A DNA stretch of 5,169 nt from Prevotellaceae bacterium UBA1075 (GCA_002316015.1 DCCS01000001.1:1-5169), one strand, 5' to 3'. Positions 1 through 5,047 are shown, counted from the first letter of the stretch. A program made the numbers and translations. The notes: a model not told the origin generated them from the sequence alone.

Positions 1-404
1 TCCACCAGCAGCGTGTCCAGCCGCCTTGTCTGCGCTGTGGTGCGCGTGTCGCGGGGCTTGCCGTGCCCGTCCAGTCCGCCTTCGTAGCAGATGCCTATTG
101 AGCAATGGTTGTATGGCCGGGCGTGCGCGCCCACCTCCAGCAGCAGGCGGTGTTGCGTGAGTGTTCCGTCGCGCCGCACATAGAAGTGGTAGCCGATGCC
201 TGTGAATCCGCGTTCCTTGTGGTCGCGCTCCATCTGCAGCACGGTATAGTCGCGGTCGCAGCGTGTGGCCGAGCAGTGCAGGACCAGGAATCTCACCGAG
301 TGCGGCGAGGCCATCAGCCGGCCGCTCTCCACCCGCGTCAGCAGGGCAAGCTCGCTGCATACTCGCCTCTCGCAGGTGTCCAGGGGGAATGAATGGGTAA
401 TCAT
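1..404 (-). CDS. N-acetylmuramoyl-L-alanine amidase (Amidase_2 / T7-lysozyme type), 3' end beyond window
   Basis: The first 134 codons are visible; the gene continues past the left edge. The family cleaves the amide bond between N-acetylmuramic acid and L-alanine in peptidoglycan using zinc. The core begins at residue 41 with VLHCSAT, whose His43 matches the first zinc ligand of T7 lysozyme. GIGYHFYVRRDG (residues 69-80) carries Tyr72, equivalent to the catalytic-site Tyr46. VGAHA (91-95) matches the active-site His68 region, and SIGICYEGGLDGHGKPRDTR follows. The remaining zinc ligands (a His and a Cys) would lie outside the window. I see no signal peptide. The start at 404 is the first ATG after the in-frame stop that ends the smalltalk gene. 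It gives about 38 residues before the core, which is longer than usual; ATG at 314 (Met31) is an alternative. The gene is third in the HU-smalltalk-amidase set. In Bacteroidales such sets are common near mobile or phage-derived DNA, so the role may be lysis or wall remodelling. Confidence 0.93.
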   Translation of the reverse strand, partial: MITHSFPLDTCERRVCSELALLTRVESGRLMASPHSVRFLVLHCSATRCDRDYTVLQMERDHKERGFTGIGYHFYVRRDGTLTQHRLLLEVGAHARPYNHCSIGICYEGGLDGHGKPRDTRTTAQTRRLDTLLV

Positions 405-446
405 GACGGGATGTGTGTGTGGTGTGCAGGCTTCTCCATGACGTGC

Positions 447-575
447 TCACAGCAGGTTGGCGCAGCTGCTTACGCCCAGTGCGGTGAGTGCCGCGATGAC
501 GGCCTGCACGATGGCGTTCACGATGGACACCCAGGATATTCTCTTCGGATAGTTGTTCTCGCTGTTGTAGTTCAT
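447..575 (-). CDS. smalltalk protein (short Bacteroidetes membrane peptide)
   Basis: This 42-residue protein has a polar N-terminus (MNYNSENNYPKR), then a single hydrophobic segment from about residue 14 to 36. It ends in LGVSSCANLL. The layout of Trp15, an Ile/Val/Ala-rich helix and a terminal LGVSSC is the hallmark of the 'smalltalk' family. These peptides of roughly 30-40 residues lie between an HU-like gene and an amidase gene in Bacteroidales, exactly as here. Their biochemical function is unknown. A small membrane peptide beside a wall amidase suggests a holin-like or lipoprotein-like role, but that is inference. The Ser-Ser-Cys end resembles a lipobox Cys although it is near the C-terminus. 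The start at 575 was chosen over an in-frame ATG at 722 because the extension would overlap the HU 3' end and has arginine-rich shadow composition. The leader just before 575 is strikingly AT-rich. Confidence 0.88.
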   Translation of the reverse strand: MNYNSENNYPKRISWVSIVNAIVQAVIAALTALGVSSCANLL

Positions 576-619
576 AATGATAATAGTATAATAAGATGGA
601 ACTTCTGTTGGAATTGGGA

Positions 620-650
620 GGCCGCCCCAGGCGCGCTTGCCTGTGCGGCC
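620..650 (-). promoter_or_regulatory. strong hairpin between HU and smalltalk genes
   Basis: Arms 620-625 (GGCCGC) and 645-650 (GCGGCC) pair perfectly. After a small internal loop, 628-632 (CAGGC) pairs with 639-643 (GCCTG), closing a six-base loop. This gives 11 base pairs, nearly all G-C. In the minus-strand transcript it lies 20 bases past the HU stop and about 45 bases before the smalltalk start. No U-run follows it, so it is not a canonical intrinsic terminator. An attenuator, a partial terminator or an mRNA-stabilising 3' structure for HU is more likely. The pairing is seen; the role is inferred. Confidence 0.45.
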
Positions 651-669
651 CCCTTGCTTGCCGCGCGGC

Positions 670-1197
670 TCAACCCATGTTGTCGCCTCCGGCGTTGCCC
701 TCCTGGCTGTCTCCGCTGTCATCCTTGGCAGTCTCGCCCTTCTTCTTCGCGGCCTCCAGGTCCACGGTCTTCTCGCCCTTCTTCTCTGCCTTCAGGGTAG
801 CGGCCTGTGCGGCGCGGCTTGATACCGGGACGAAGTTGGCCTTGCCCAGCATGCCGTCGAAGTCGGGGCCGGGGGTGAAGATGATGTTGATGCCCGTGAT
901 CATGCTGGCGTTGAATGCCTCGGCACTCTCCGCGCCCTTGCTGTTGAGCGTGAGCCAGAAGTCCCCCAGGTCGCCCAGTTGCACTTTCTTGCCCTCCAGG
1001 AGCATCTCCACCAGGCAGGCGCACATGTCCGAGATCACCCCGTTCACCTTGCCCCGGCTGTATCCGCCGTGGTTGGCGATGTGCTGGCCGAAGTCGCGGA
1101 ACGACATCACCTCGCTCGTCTGGGCGCGTGCATAGGCCAGCGGCTTCTCTTCGGGCTTTGCGGGGTTGGCCAGCATACAAGTAGAATAGTTAATCAT
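670..1197 (-). CDS. HU/IHF-family DNA-binding protein (long Bacteroidetes type)
   Basis: This 175-residue protein belongs to the HU-like family of Bacteroidetes, longer than classic 90-residue HU. It starts with MINYSTCMLANPAKPEEKP, typical of this subfamily. SEVMSFRDFGQHIANHGGYSRGKVNGVISDMCACL (about 28-62) is the helical dimerisation half. GKKVQLGDLGDFWLTL (69-84) is the HU beta signature, and NIIFTPGPDF (104-113) follows the DNA-binding arm. Residues 131-175 form a charged tail rich in Lys, Glu, Gly and Asp, probably disordered. HU proteins bind and bend DNA with little sequence preference. The start at 1197 fits the family N-terminus. An in-frame ATG at 1290 is rejected because it falls inside the promoter -7 box. 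The gene leads the HU-smalltalk-amidase set and is divergent from the ABC operon, so HU binding in the shared intergenic region is conceivable. Confidence 0.94.
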   Translation of the reverse strand: MINYSTCMLANPAKPEEKPLAYARAQTSEVMSFRDFGQHIANHGGYSRGKVNGVISDMCACLVEMLLEGKKVQLGDLGDFWLTLNSKGAESAEAFNASMITGINIIFTPGPDFDGMLGKANFVPVSSRAAQAATLKAEKKGEKTVDLEAAKKKGETAKDDSGDSQEGNAGGDNMG

Positions 1198-1287
1198 AAA
1201 GTTTGCCCATCGCCGGTATGGGGCTTGGTGTTTACGCATGCAGTCCTGCGCCCGGCAGTGGTTAGACATTGTTTCTGAACTGCAACG

Positions 1288-1318
1288 CAAAGGTACGCCA
1301 GTGGCGAGGTGAAAGCAA
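1288..1318 (-). promoter_or_regulatory. Bacteroidetes sigma-ABfr-type promoter for the HU set
   Basis: Read on the minus strand, TACCTTTG (1295 down to 1288) matches the Bacteroidetes -7 consensus TAnnTTTG exactly. A TTG (-33 core) lies at 1318-1316, with a 20-base spacer, which is within the usual range. Transcription would start a few bases beyond 1288, near 1281, giving an HU leader of roughly 80 bases. The promoter excludes the ATG at 1290 as HU start and supports 1197. Confidence 0.72.
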
Positions 1319-1346
1319 GAAAGAAACCTGCGCCCAACTTTCTTTC
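1319..1346. repeat. 8-bp inverted repeat in divergent intergenic region (candidate operator)
   Basis: GAAAGAAA at 1319-1326 and TTTCTTTC at 1339-1346 are perfect reverse complements, separated by 12 bases (centre-to-centre about two helical turns). The site directly abuts the -33 element of the HU promoter at 1316-1318 and lies 50 bases before the first gene of the ABC operon. A dimeric DNA-binding protein could contact both arms and affect both directions. The repeat is seen; operator function is inferred, and the low complexity of the arms lowers confidence. Confidence 0.4.
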
Positions 1347-1358
1347 AACTTTCAGGTT
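1325..1358. repeat. 6-bp inverted repeat AACCTG/CAGGTT overlapping the candidate operator
   Basis: AACCTG (1325-1330) and CAGGTT (1353-1358) are perfect reverse complements 22 bases apart. They interlock with the 8-bp inverted repeat at 1319-1346 and the direct repeat at 1335-1353. Six-base repeats arise often by chance; the interest is that three repeat relations share 40 bases of intergenic DNA. Confidence 0.25.
1335..1353. repeat. direct repeat CAACTTTC at 11-bp spacing
   Basis: CAACTTTC occurs at 1335-1342 and again at 1346-1353. The start-to-start distance is 11 bases, one helical turn, so two protein subunits could sit on the same DNA face. It lies upstream of the ABC operon, in a region where no clear plus-strand promoter is seen, so it may be an activator site. 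Function is inferred. Confidence 0.35.
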
Positions 1359-1395
1359 GACAATCAAAGCGATATGACAAAAAATAGAAAGCACT

Positions 1396-1509
1396 ATGGA
1401 GATAAAGGTACAAGGTGACCCTGGCACGGGCAACACCTACATGGAACTGCACATTGGCACTGTGCAGAACTTCAATCCCAATGCCACCACCGTCATCAAC
1501 AACATCTAT
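1396..1509 (+). repeat. copy 1 of the duplicated 38-codon N-terminal module
   Basis: Codons 1-38 of gene A align without gaps to codons 1-38 of gene B. There are 17 identical residues: Met1, Gln6, Gly7, Tyr15, His19, Gly21, Thr22, Val23, Asn25, Asn27, Pro28, Ala30, Thr31, Val33, Asn35, Asn36 and Tyr38. Identity is concentrated in residues 19-38. The DNA has diverged at many third positions, so the duplication is not recent. Confidence 0.85.
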
Positions 1510-1917
1510 GGCGACCGGCCCAAGGCCGCTCCTGCCACAGCGGCCGGCTCCACGGAGGCAGCCCGTCCCGCCCGCCGCGACGAGATACTGGACTATGTGC
1601 TGCGCCTGCAGGGCTGCGTGGCTCCCCAGTGGGCATCCCGCTACAGGACGCTGTGGGAGACTGTGCTCTCCGCGCCCGGGGTGGAGGCCGTGGCCTACGA
1701 GCCGGGCAAGCAGCAGAACACCAACTTCAACCGCAGCCTGGTGGCCAATATAATATATATAATGTGTGAGCAGGGTGTCATCCAGGAGCAGAATGCCAGC
1801 CGCCTGGCCGAGTTGCTCGAGCGTGACAGGGACCATTCCGTGCGCGGCCGCCTGCGTGAGTACCCCGAGGACAGGCGCGTGCGCGACTGTGTGACCTCCA
1901 TCATCGGCACCCTGTGA
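1396..1917 (+). CDS. Gene A: unknown 173-aa protein with N-terminal GTVxNxNPxATxVxNN module
   Basis: First gene of the ABC operon; no named domain recognised. Residues 1-38 form a module shared with gene B (core HIGTVQNFNPNATTVINNIY, 19-38). An Ala/Pro-rich linker covers about 41-60. Residues 61-173 form a compact, mostly helical domain with DEILDYVLRLQGCVAPQWASRY, then YEPGKQQNTNFNRSLVANIIYIM (101-123) and LLERDRDHSVRGRL (140-153). The PGKQQ-TNFNR-LVANII stretch looks like a conserved block, and I have an impression of similar small Bacteroidales proteins, but cannot name a family. No signal peptide, clear transmembrane helix or classic nuclease or protease motif is seen. The start at 1396 is supported because the module aligns without gaps from Met1 of both A and B. 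The leader is A-rich with no clear Shine-Dalgarno. Because it carries the same tag as B, I infer it joins the ABC complex, perhaps as effector or regulator. Confidence 0.88.
   Translation: MEIKVQGDPGTGNTYMELHIGTVQNFNPNATTVINNIYGDRPKAAPATAAGSTEAARPARRDEILDYVLRLQGCVAPQWASRYRTLWETVLSAPGVEAVAYEPGKQQNTNFNRSLVANIIYIMCEQGVIQEQNASRLAELLERDRDHSVRGRLREYPEDRRVRDCVTSIIGTL
1747..1763 (+). other. 17-base pure A/T patch inside gene A
   Basis: The bases from 1747 to 1763 are all A or T and alternate as ATATAATATATATAAT. They encode Asn-Ile-Ile-Tyr-Ile using three rare ATA isoleucine codons, in a gene that otherwise strongly prefers G/C at third positions. It could be an internal promoter-like or flexible segment, or local codon drift. 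Nothing around it matches TAnnTTTG. Confidence 0.35.
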
Positions 1918-1992
1918 CCCGCTGTGCGCGGCCCCGTCCACCACAGCCCCCCGGCCTGTGGCCACACCAACCCCAAACCCCCAACATATCCT

Positions 1993-2106
1993 ATGGACCC
2001 GAATATCCAGGGCAACCTTGAGCATGTCAAGAACTATGCCGACATACACGCAGGCACGGTGGGCAACCTCAACCCCCAGGCCACCAGTGTCACCAACAAC
2101 TACTAC
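1993..2106 (+). repeat. copy 2 of the duplicated 38-codon N-terminal module
   Basis: Codons 1-38 of gene B, partner of the copy at 1396-1509. The pattern of alternating small or beta-branched residues with Asn (GTV-N-NP-AT-V-NN-Y) suggests a short beta or beta-solenoid-like strand pair rather than a helix. The module also fixes the start codons of both genes, since the match begins at the two methionines. Confidence 0.85.
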
Positions 2107-2622
2107 CTGCCAGGCAGCGAGCACCGCCTCACGTACTGGTTCCGCCGCCTGCGCGAGGAGTTTGCCGGCGACAGGAGACTCAGCTCCAAGCTCGATGACC
2201 CGAGCCGTTACCGCACCCGCTTGCCGAACACCATCGGGCTGGAGGCCAAGTTGCGCGACGGGGGCTTCCGCCCCGCCGACATAGCCAGTGCCATGCGCAG
2301 CAAGCAGGCCTTCAGCAAGAAGGCCACCCGCTACCAGTACTTCGAGTCGGCCCTGCGCATCGACGACTACCTCTTTGCCAAGTTGTGCCACCTCTTCGAC
2401 ACCTACGCCATGCCCCTCATTACCGGGGGCTGCCCGCTCCCCCAGGTGCGCCAGGCCGTGTACGAGCGGGTCATCACGCCCGTCCGCGAGGAGATAGACA
2501 AGTATGGCGCCGAGGACTCTTGCCTGCACTACGGTGAGGACGACCTCTACGGCATGCTCTATCTGCTCACAGGCAAGTGCCATATCGACTGGGCCGACTA
2601 TGATGTACATCCCCGCCTTTGA
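1993..2622 (+). CDS. Gene B: putative ABC-3C C-terminal-domain component with N-terminal tag, no effector domain
   Basis: A 209-residue protein. Residues 1-38 are the same module as in gene A (HAGTVGNLNPQATSVTNNYY, 19-38). After a short linker comes a helical domain: HRLTYWFRRLREEF (44-57), LEAKLRDGGFRPADIASAMRSKQAFSKKATRYQYFESA (83-120), DDYLFAKLCHLFDTYAMPLI (124-143) and DLYGMLYLLTGKCHIDW (184-200). The last block, with its GMLYxLTGxCHIxW pattern, resembles the conserved C-terminal domain of ABC three-component systems, where it normally follows a variable N-terminal effector domain. Here no effector is present, only the tag. This assignment is recognition by eye. The start at 1993 follows a 75-base C-rich gap. 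The in-frame ATG at 1924 is rejected because its extension is Pro/His-rich and would break the match to gene A. The 3' end overlaps gene C by 23 bases. Confidence 0.88.
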   Translation: MDPNIQGNLEHVKNYADIHAGTVGNLNPQATSVTNNYYLPGSEHRLTYWFRRLREEFAGDRRLSSKLDDPSRYRTRLPNTIGLEAKLRDGGFRPADIASAMRSKQAFSKKATRYQYFESALRIDDYLFAKLCHLFDTYAMPLITGGCPLPQVRQAVYERVITPVREEIDKYGAEDSCLHYGEDDLYGMLYLLTGKCHIDWADYDVHPRL

Positions 2623-3118
2623 CCCCTTCGCGGCCTGCTACCGCATGCTCCGCATCCTGGAGCACATGGGCTGCGCCGGGCCCGTGGAGGTTGACCGCCT
2701 GCGCATGTTTGACTATTACCTGGCCTTCCCCGCCAGGGTATATGCCATACACCTGCGCCGGGACGAGAGCGGGTTCCGCAACCTGCGCCGCCGGTATGTG
2801 CCCCGGCAAGCCAACCCCTACCAGGCCGTGGTGAGCGACCGCCGCCTCTTTGAGCGCATGCGTCCCTACCAGATGGCCGCCCTGCGCCGCCTGGCCGCCT
2901 GCGGGGTCGTCAGTCCCGACAGGCTGGCCAGGGGCGAGGTGCGCGTGGCCAGCCAGTCGCGCCTGAGCCAGCTCACCTGTGCCACCGGCCCCCTGCCCGT
3001 GGCCGGACGCAATGTGATAGCCTGGCTCTGCCACTGCTTCCGCACCACGCCCCTGGGTGGGGAGTACGGACTGAAATACCGCACACAACTCATGGAATAC
3101 AAATACGATGGCCAGTAA
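2600..3118 (+). CDS. Gene C: putative ABC-3C middle component
   Basis: A 172-residue protein beginning MMYIPAFDPFAACYRMLRIL. The order is YIPAFDPFxxxYRMLRIL (3-20), EVDRLRMFDYYLAFPARV (30-47), NPYQAVVSDRRLFERMRPYQMAALRRLAACGVVS (72-105), then a basic-polar C-terminal part with WLCHCF (142-147) and YGLKYRTQL (156-164). The PAFDP start followed by a VDRLRxxDYYLxFP block is what I associate with ABC-3C 'middle component' proteins, described as winged-helix adaptors between the ABC ATPase and the effector component; subtype 5 is my best guess. ATG codons at 2600 and 2603 are both plausible. Earlier ones such as 2504 would add residues read from the gene B frame and are rejected. It overlaps B by 23 bases and D by 11, so expression is probably translationally coupled and the three products made in fixed ratio. 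Confidence 0.88.
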   Translation: MMYIPAFDPFAACYRMLRILEHMGCAGPVEVDRLRMFDYYLAFPARVYAIHLRRDESGFRNLRRRYVPRQANPYQAVVSDRRLFERMRPYQMAALRRLAACGVVSPDRLARGEVRVASQSRLSQLTCATGPLPVAGRNVIAWLCHCFRTTPLGGEYGLKYRTQLMEYKYDGQ

Positions 3119-5015
3119 TCTCTTTGTCAACAGACTCTATGTGCTCACCGAACTCAACCAGGTTGCCTACGATGAGCGTTTCCATCACGGTGTCAACATC
3201 ATACGCGGTGACAACAGCAGCGGGAAATCGACCGTCGCCCACCTGGTATTCTACGCTTTGGGCGGCGAGTACACCCGTTTCGTGGACGAGGCGCGCCGCT
3301 GCTCCAGGGTGCTGGTGGAGGTGAGCCTGGGCGGGGCCACGGTCACCCTGGAGCGTCCGCTGGACAAGGACGGCGAGGGGCGCGTGAAGCCCAGGCAGGG
3401 CATGACCATCCACTGGGGCACGATGCCCGAGGCCCTGGATGGCCACTGCCGCCGCCTCGTGCTGGGCTATGCCGCCGGCCAGTCGCGCCAGAGCTTCTCG
3501 GCGGTGCTCTTCCGGCTGATGGACATGCCTGCCGTGCAGGCAGGCAGTGCCATCACCATGCACCAGTTGCTGAGGCTCATGTATGTCGACCAGGAGTCGC
3601 CCACCTGGTCGCTCTTCATGCATGAGCAGTTTGACCGCCAGGAAACACGCGAGGCCGTGGCCGACCTGCTCATGGGCATCTATGACGCGAGCCTCTATGG
3701 GGCCCGGCTCGATTTGAGGCAACTGGAGGCCGACATGGACGAGGCCAAGGCTGTCCTGTACTCCCTCAAGACGGTTCTGCCCGAAGGGGGACGCTCGCGT
3801 GACAGCGTGAACGGGCTCATCGGACGGAAGGAGGCCGAGATAGAACGCTATGCGCGGGACATCGCCCGCCTGAGGGAGGGGGAGTCCCCCGCATCGGCCT
3901 CCCGCCCGCTTGTGGAGGAGCAGAAGGCCACCGTGGCCTCGCTGGCACGGGAATGCAGCCGTATGGAGGAACAGGCCGACCTGCTGGAGCACGAGGTGCA
4001 GGACACTCGCTTCTTCATCGATGAGCTCACCAGCAAGCGCGCGTGGCTGATGCAGTCGGCCGGCACACGCAGAGCCCTGGGCAGCATGAGGCTGGACTAC
4101 TGCCCCGAGTGCCTGTCACCCCTGCCTGCCGATGTGCCCGAGGGCACCTGCTGCCTGTGCAAGTCGCGGGTGGAGGGCGAGGCGGGACTCACGCAGGCCA
4201 GGAGGATGGCCGAGGACCTCGCGCTGCAGATACAGGAGTTCGGCGCCGCGCTCCGGGCCGACGAGGAGCGGCTGGCCAGCCTCAAAGCCCGCCTGCGTGC
4301 CTCGCGCCGCAAGCACAGGGCGGCACAGGGGACACTCGACGAGCTGCTGGGCACGGCACGGGGCAGCATGGCCGCCAGGCTGGAGGACCTCAACTACCGC
4401 CAGGGATGTGCCCGGGGCGAGCTGCTCCAGTACTACACCCTGCTCGAGCAGGCCGGGCGTTACGAGGACACGGCCGCCAGGCTGTCTGCCCTCAAGGAGG
4501 GGCGTGAGAGCACCTGCCGCCTCATACAGGGGCTCGAGGAGGGGCAGGAGCAAAGGCGTGCCGAGGTGCGCAGGTGCATGCAGCGGCACGGGGTGTATTT
4601 CCTGCACCACGACAAGGAGAGCCAGAAGGCTTTCGCCGACGCGCGGCCCGATGACTTCCATGTGGATTTCAGCGACAACCGCGTGTACCTGCAGCAGCCT
4701 CACGACCGCTACAGCGCGTCCTCCTCCTTCTTCCTGAAACTTGTGGCGCGCTTCTCGCTCCTGTTTGCCTCGCTCGACATCCCCTGGATGCGCTACCCGC
4801 GCTTCATCCTGGCCGACAACATGGAGGACAAGGGCATCGAGACGGGAAGGGCCCAGAAGTTCCAGCAGACACTCATCGACAGCCTCGCGCGCTACCCGGA
4901 CGACCAGTACCAGGTCATCTACACCACCTCCTGCATCACGCCCCAGCTGGAGCACAGCCCTTATGTGGTGGGCGAGCATTATGGCATGGGGCACAAGAGC
5001 CTGAAGAACGTGTAA
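3108..5015 (+). CDS. Gene D: Rad50/SMC-like ABC ATPase with Cys4 zinc knuckle (ABC-3C type)
   Basis: A 635-residue ABC ATPase. Walker A is GDNSSGKST (34-42, Lys40), preceded by the N-terminal strand GVNIIR. A Q-loop candidate is YVDQ (159-162). Coiled-coil arms run about 201-320 and 360-490, rich in Glu, Arg, Leu and Ala. Between them sits CPEC (332-335) and CCLC (348-351), a Cys4 zinc-ribbon or hook-like apex. The signature region is YSASSSFFLKLVARFSLLFA (535-554), replacing LSGGQ as in Rad50-like relatives. Walker B is RFILADN (565-571), followed by MEDKG. The switch region is VIYTTS (603-608), and it ends HYGMGHKSLKNV. This resembles the cytosolic nucleic-acid-handling ABC ATPases of ABC three-component systems (Rad50/DUF3732-like); there are no membrane segments. 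It is the last operon gene, starting 11 bases before the end of C. Likely role: ATP-dependent sensing of foreign nucleic acid or nucleoprotein that licenses the partner proteins (inference). Confidence 0.93.
   Translation: MASNLFVNRLYVLTELNQVAYDERFHHGVNIIRGDNSSGKSTVAHLVFYALGGEYTRFVDEARRCSRVLVEVSLGGATVTLERPLDKDGEGRVKPRQGMTIHWGTMPEALDGHCRRLVLGYAAGQSRQSFSAVLFRLMDMPAVQAGSAITMHQLLRLMYVDQESPTWSLFMHEQFDRQETREAVADLLMGIYDASLYGARLDLRQLEADMDEAKAVLYSLKTVLPEGGRSRDSVNGLIGRKEAEIERYARDIARLREGESPASASRPLVEEQKATVASLARECSRMEEQADLLEHEVQDTRFFIDELTSKRAWLMQSAGTRRALGSMRLDYCPECLSPLPADVPEGTCCLCKSRVEGEAGLTQARRMAEDLALQIQEFGAALRADEERLASLKARLRASRRKHRAAQGTLDELLGTARGSMAARLEDLNYRQGCARGELLQYYTLLEQAGRYEDTAARLSALKEGRESTCRLIQGLEEGQEQRRAEVRRCMQRHGVYFLHHDKESQKAFADARPDDFHVDFSDNRVYLQQPHDRYSASSSFFLKLVARFSLLFASLDIPWMRYPRFILADNMEDKGIETGRAQKFQQTLIDSLARYPDDQYQVIYTTSCITPQLEHSPYVVGEHYGMGHKSLKNV
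3526..3546 (+). repeat. perfect 8-bp hairpin inside gene D
   Basis: TGCCTGCC (3526-3533) and GGCAGGCA (3539-3546) pair perfectly around a five-base loop. It lies within coding sequence for Met-Pro-Ala-Val-Gln-Ala-Gly, before the coiled coil. It may slow ribosomes or transcription, or be a chance result of high GC. Confidence 0.4.
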
Positions 5016-5047
5016 GCCCCCTCCCGGAAGCGGCGAGCCCCTGGCCA

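Noticed and set aside
105..392. Plus-strand 95-codon open frame
   Set aside because: It is antisense to the amidase, whose HCSAT, GYHF and GAHA motifs are clear on the minus strand.
1198..1290. Extended HU start at ATG 1290
   Set aside because: The ATG lies in the TACCTTTG -7 box, and the extension lacks similarity to the family, whose proteins start MINYS.
1350..1380. Plus-strand promoter TTTC(1350-1353) / TATGACAA(1373-1380)
   Set aside because: Only the TA of TAnnTTTG is matched and the -33 is poor; TTGACA at 1357 has no -10 at proper spacing. I cannot support a call.
1924..1992. Extended gene B start at ATG 1924
   Set aside because: The added 23 residues are Pro/His-rich and would break the gapless match of the N-terminal module with gene A.
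1345..2610. A 421-codon open frame on the minus strand across genes A and B
   Set aside because: It is antisense to two well-supported genes, has Gly/Ala/Val/His-rich composition typical of the complement of GC-rich coding DNA, and shows no domain. The same holds for minus-strand open frames at 3090-3992 and 4116-5132.
4043..4737. Alternative plus-strand open frames inside gene D
   Set aside because: They are Arg/Ala/Ser/Pro-rich shadows of the ATPase coding frame with no motifs; the main frame carries all ATPase motifs uninterrupted.
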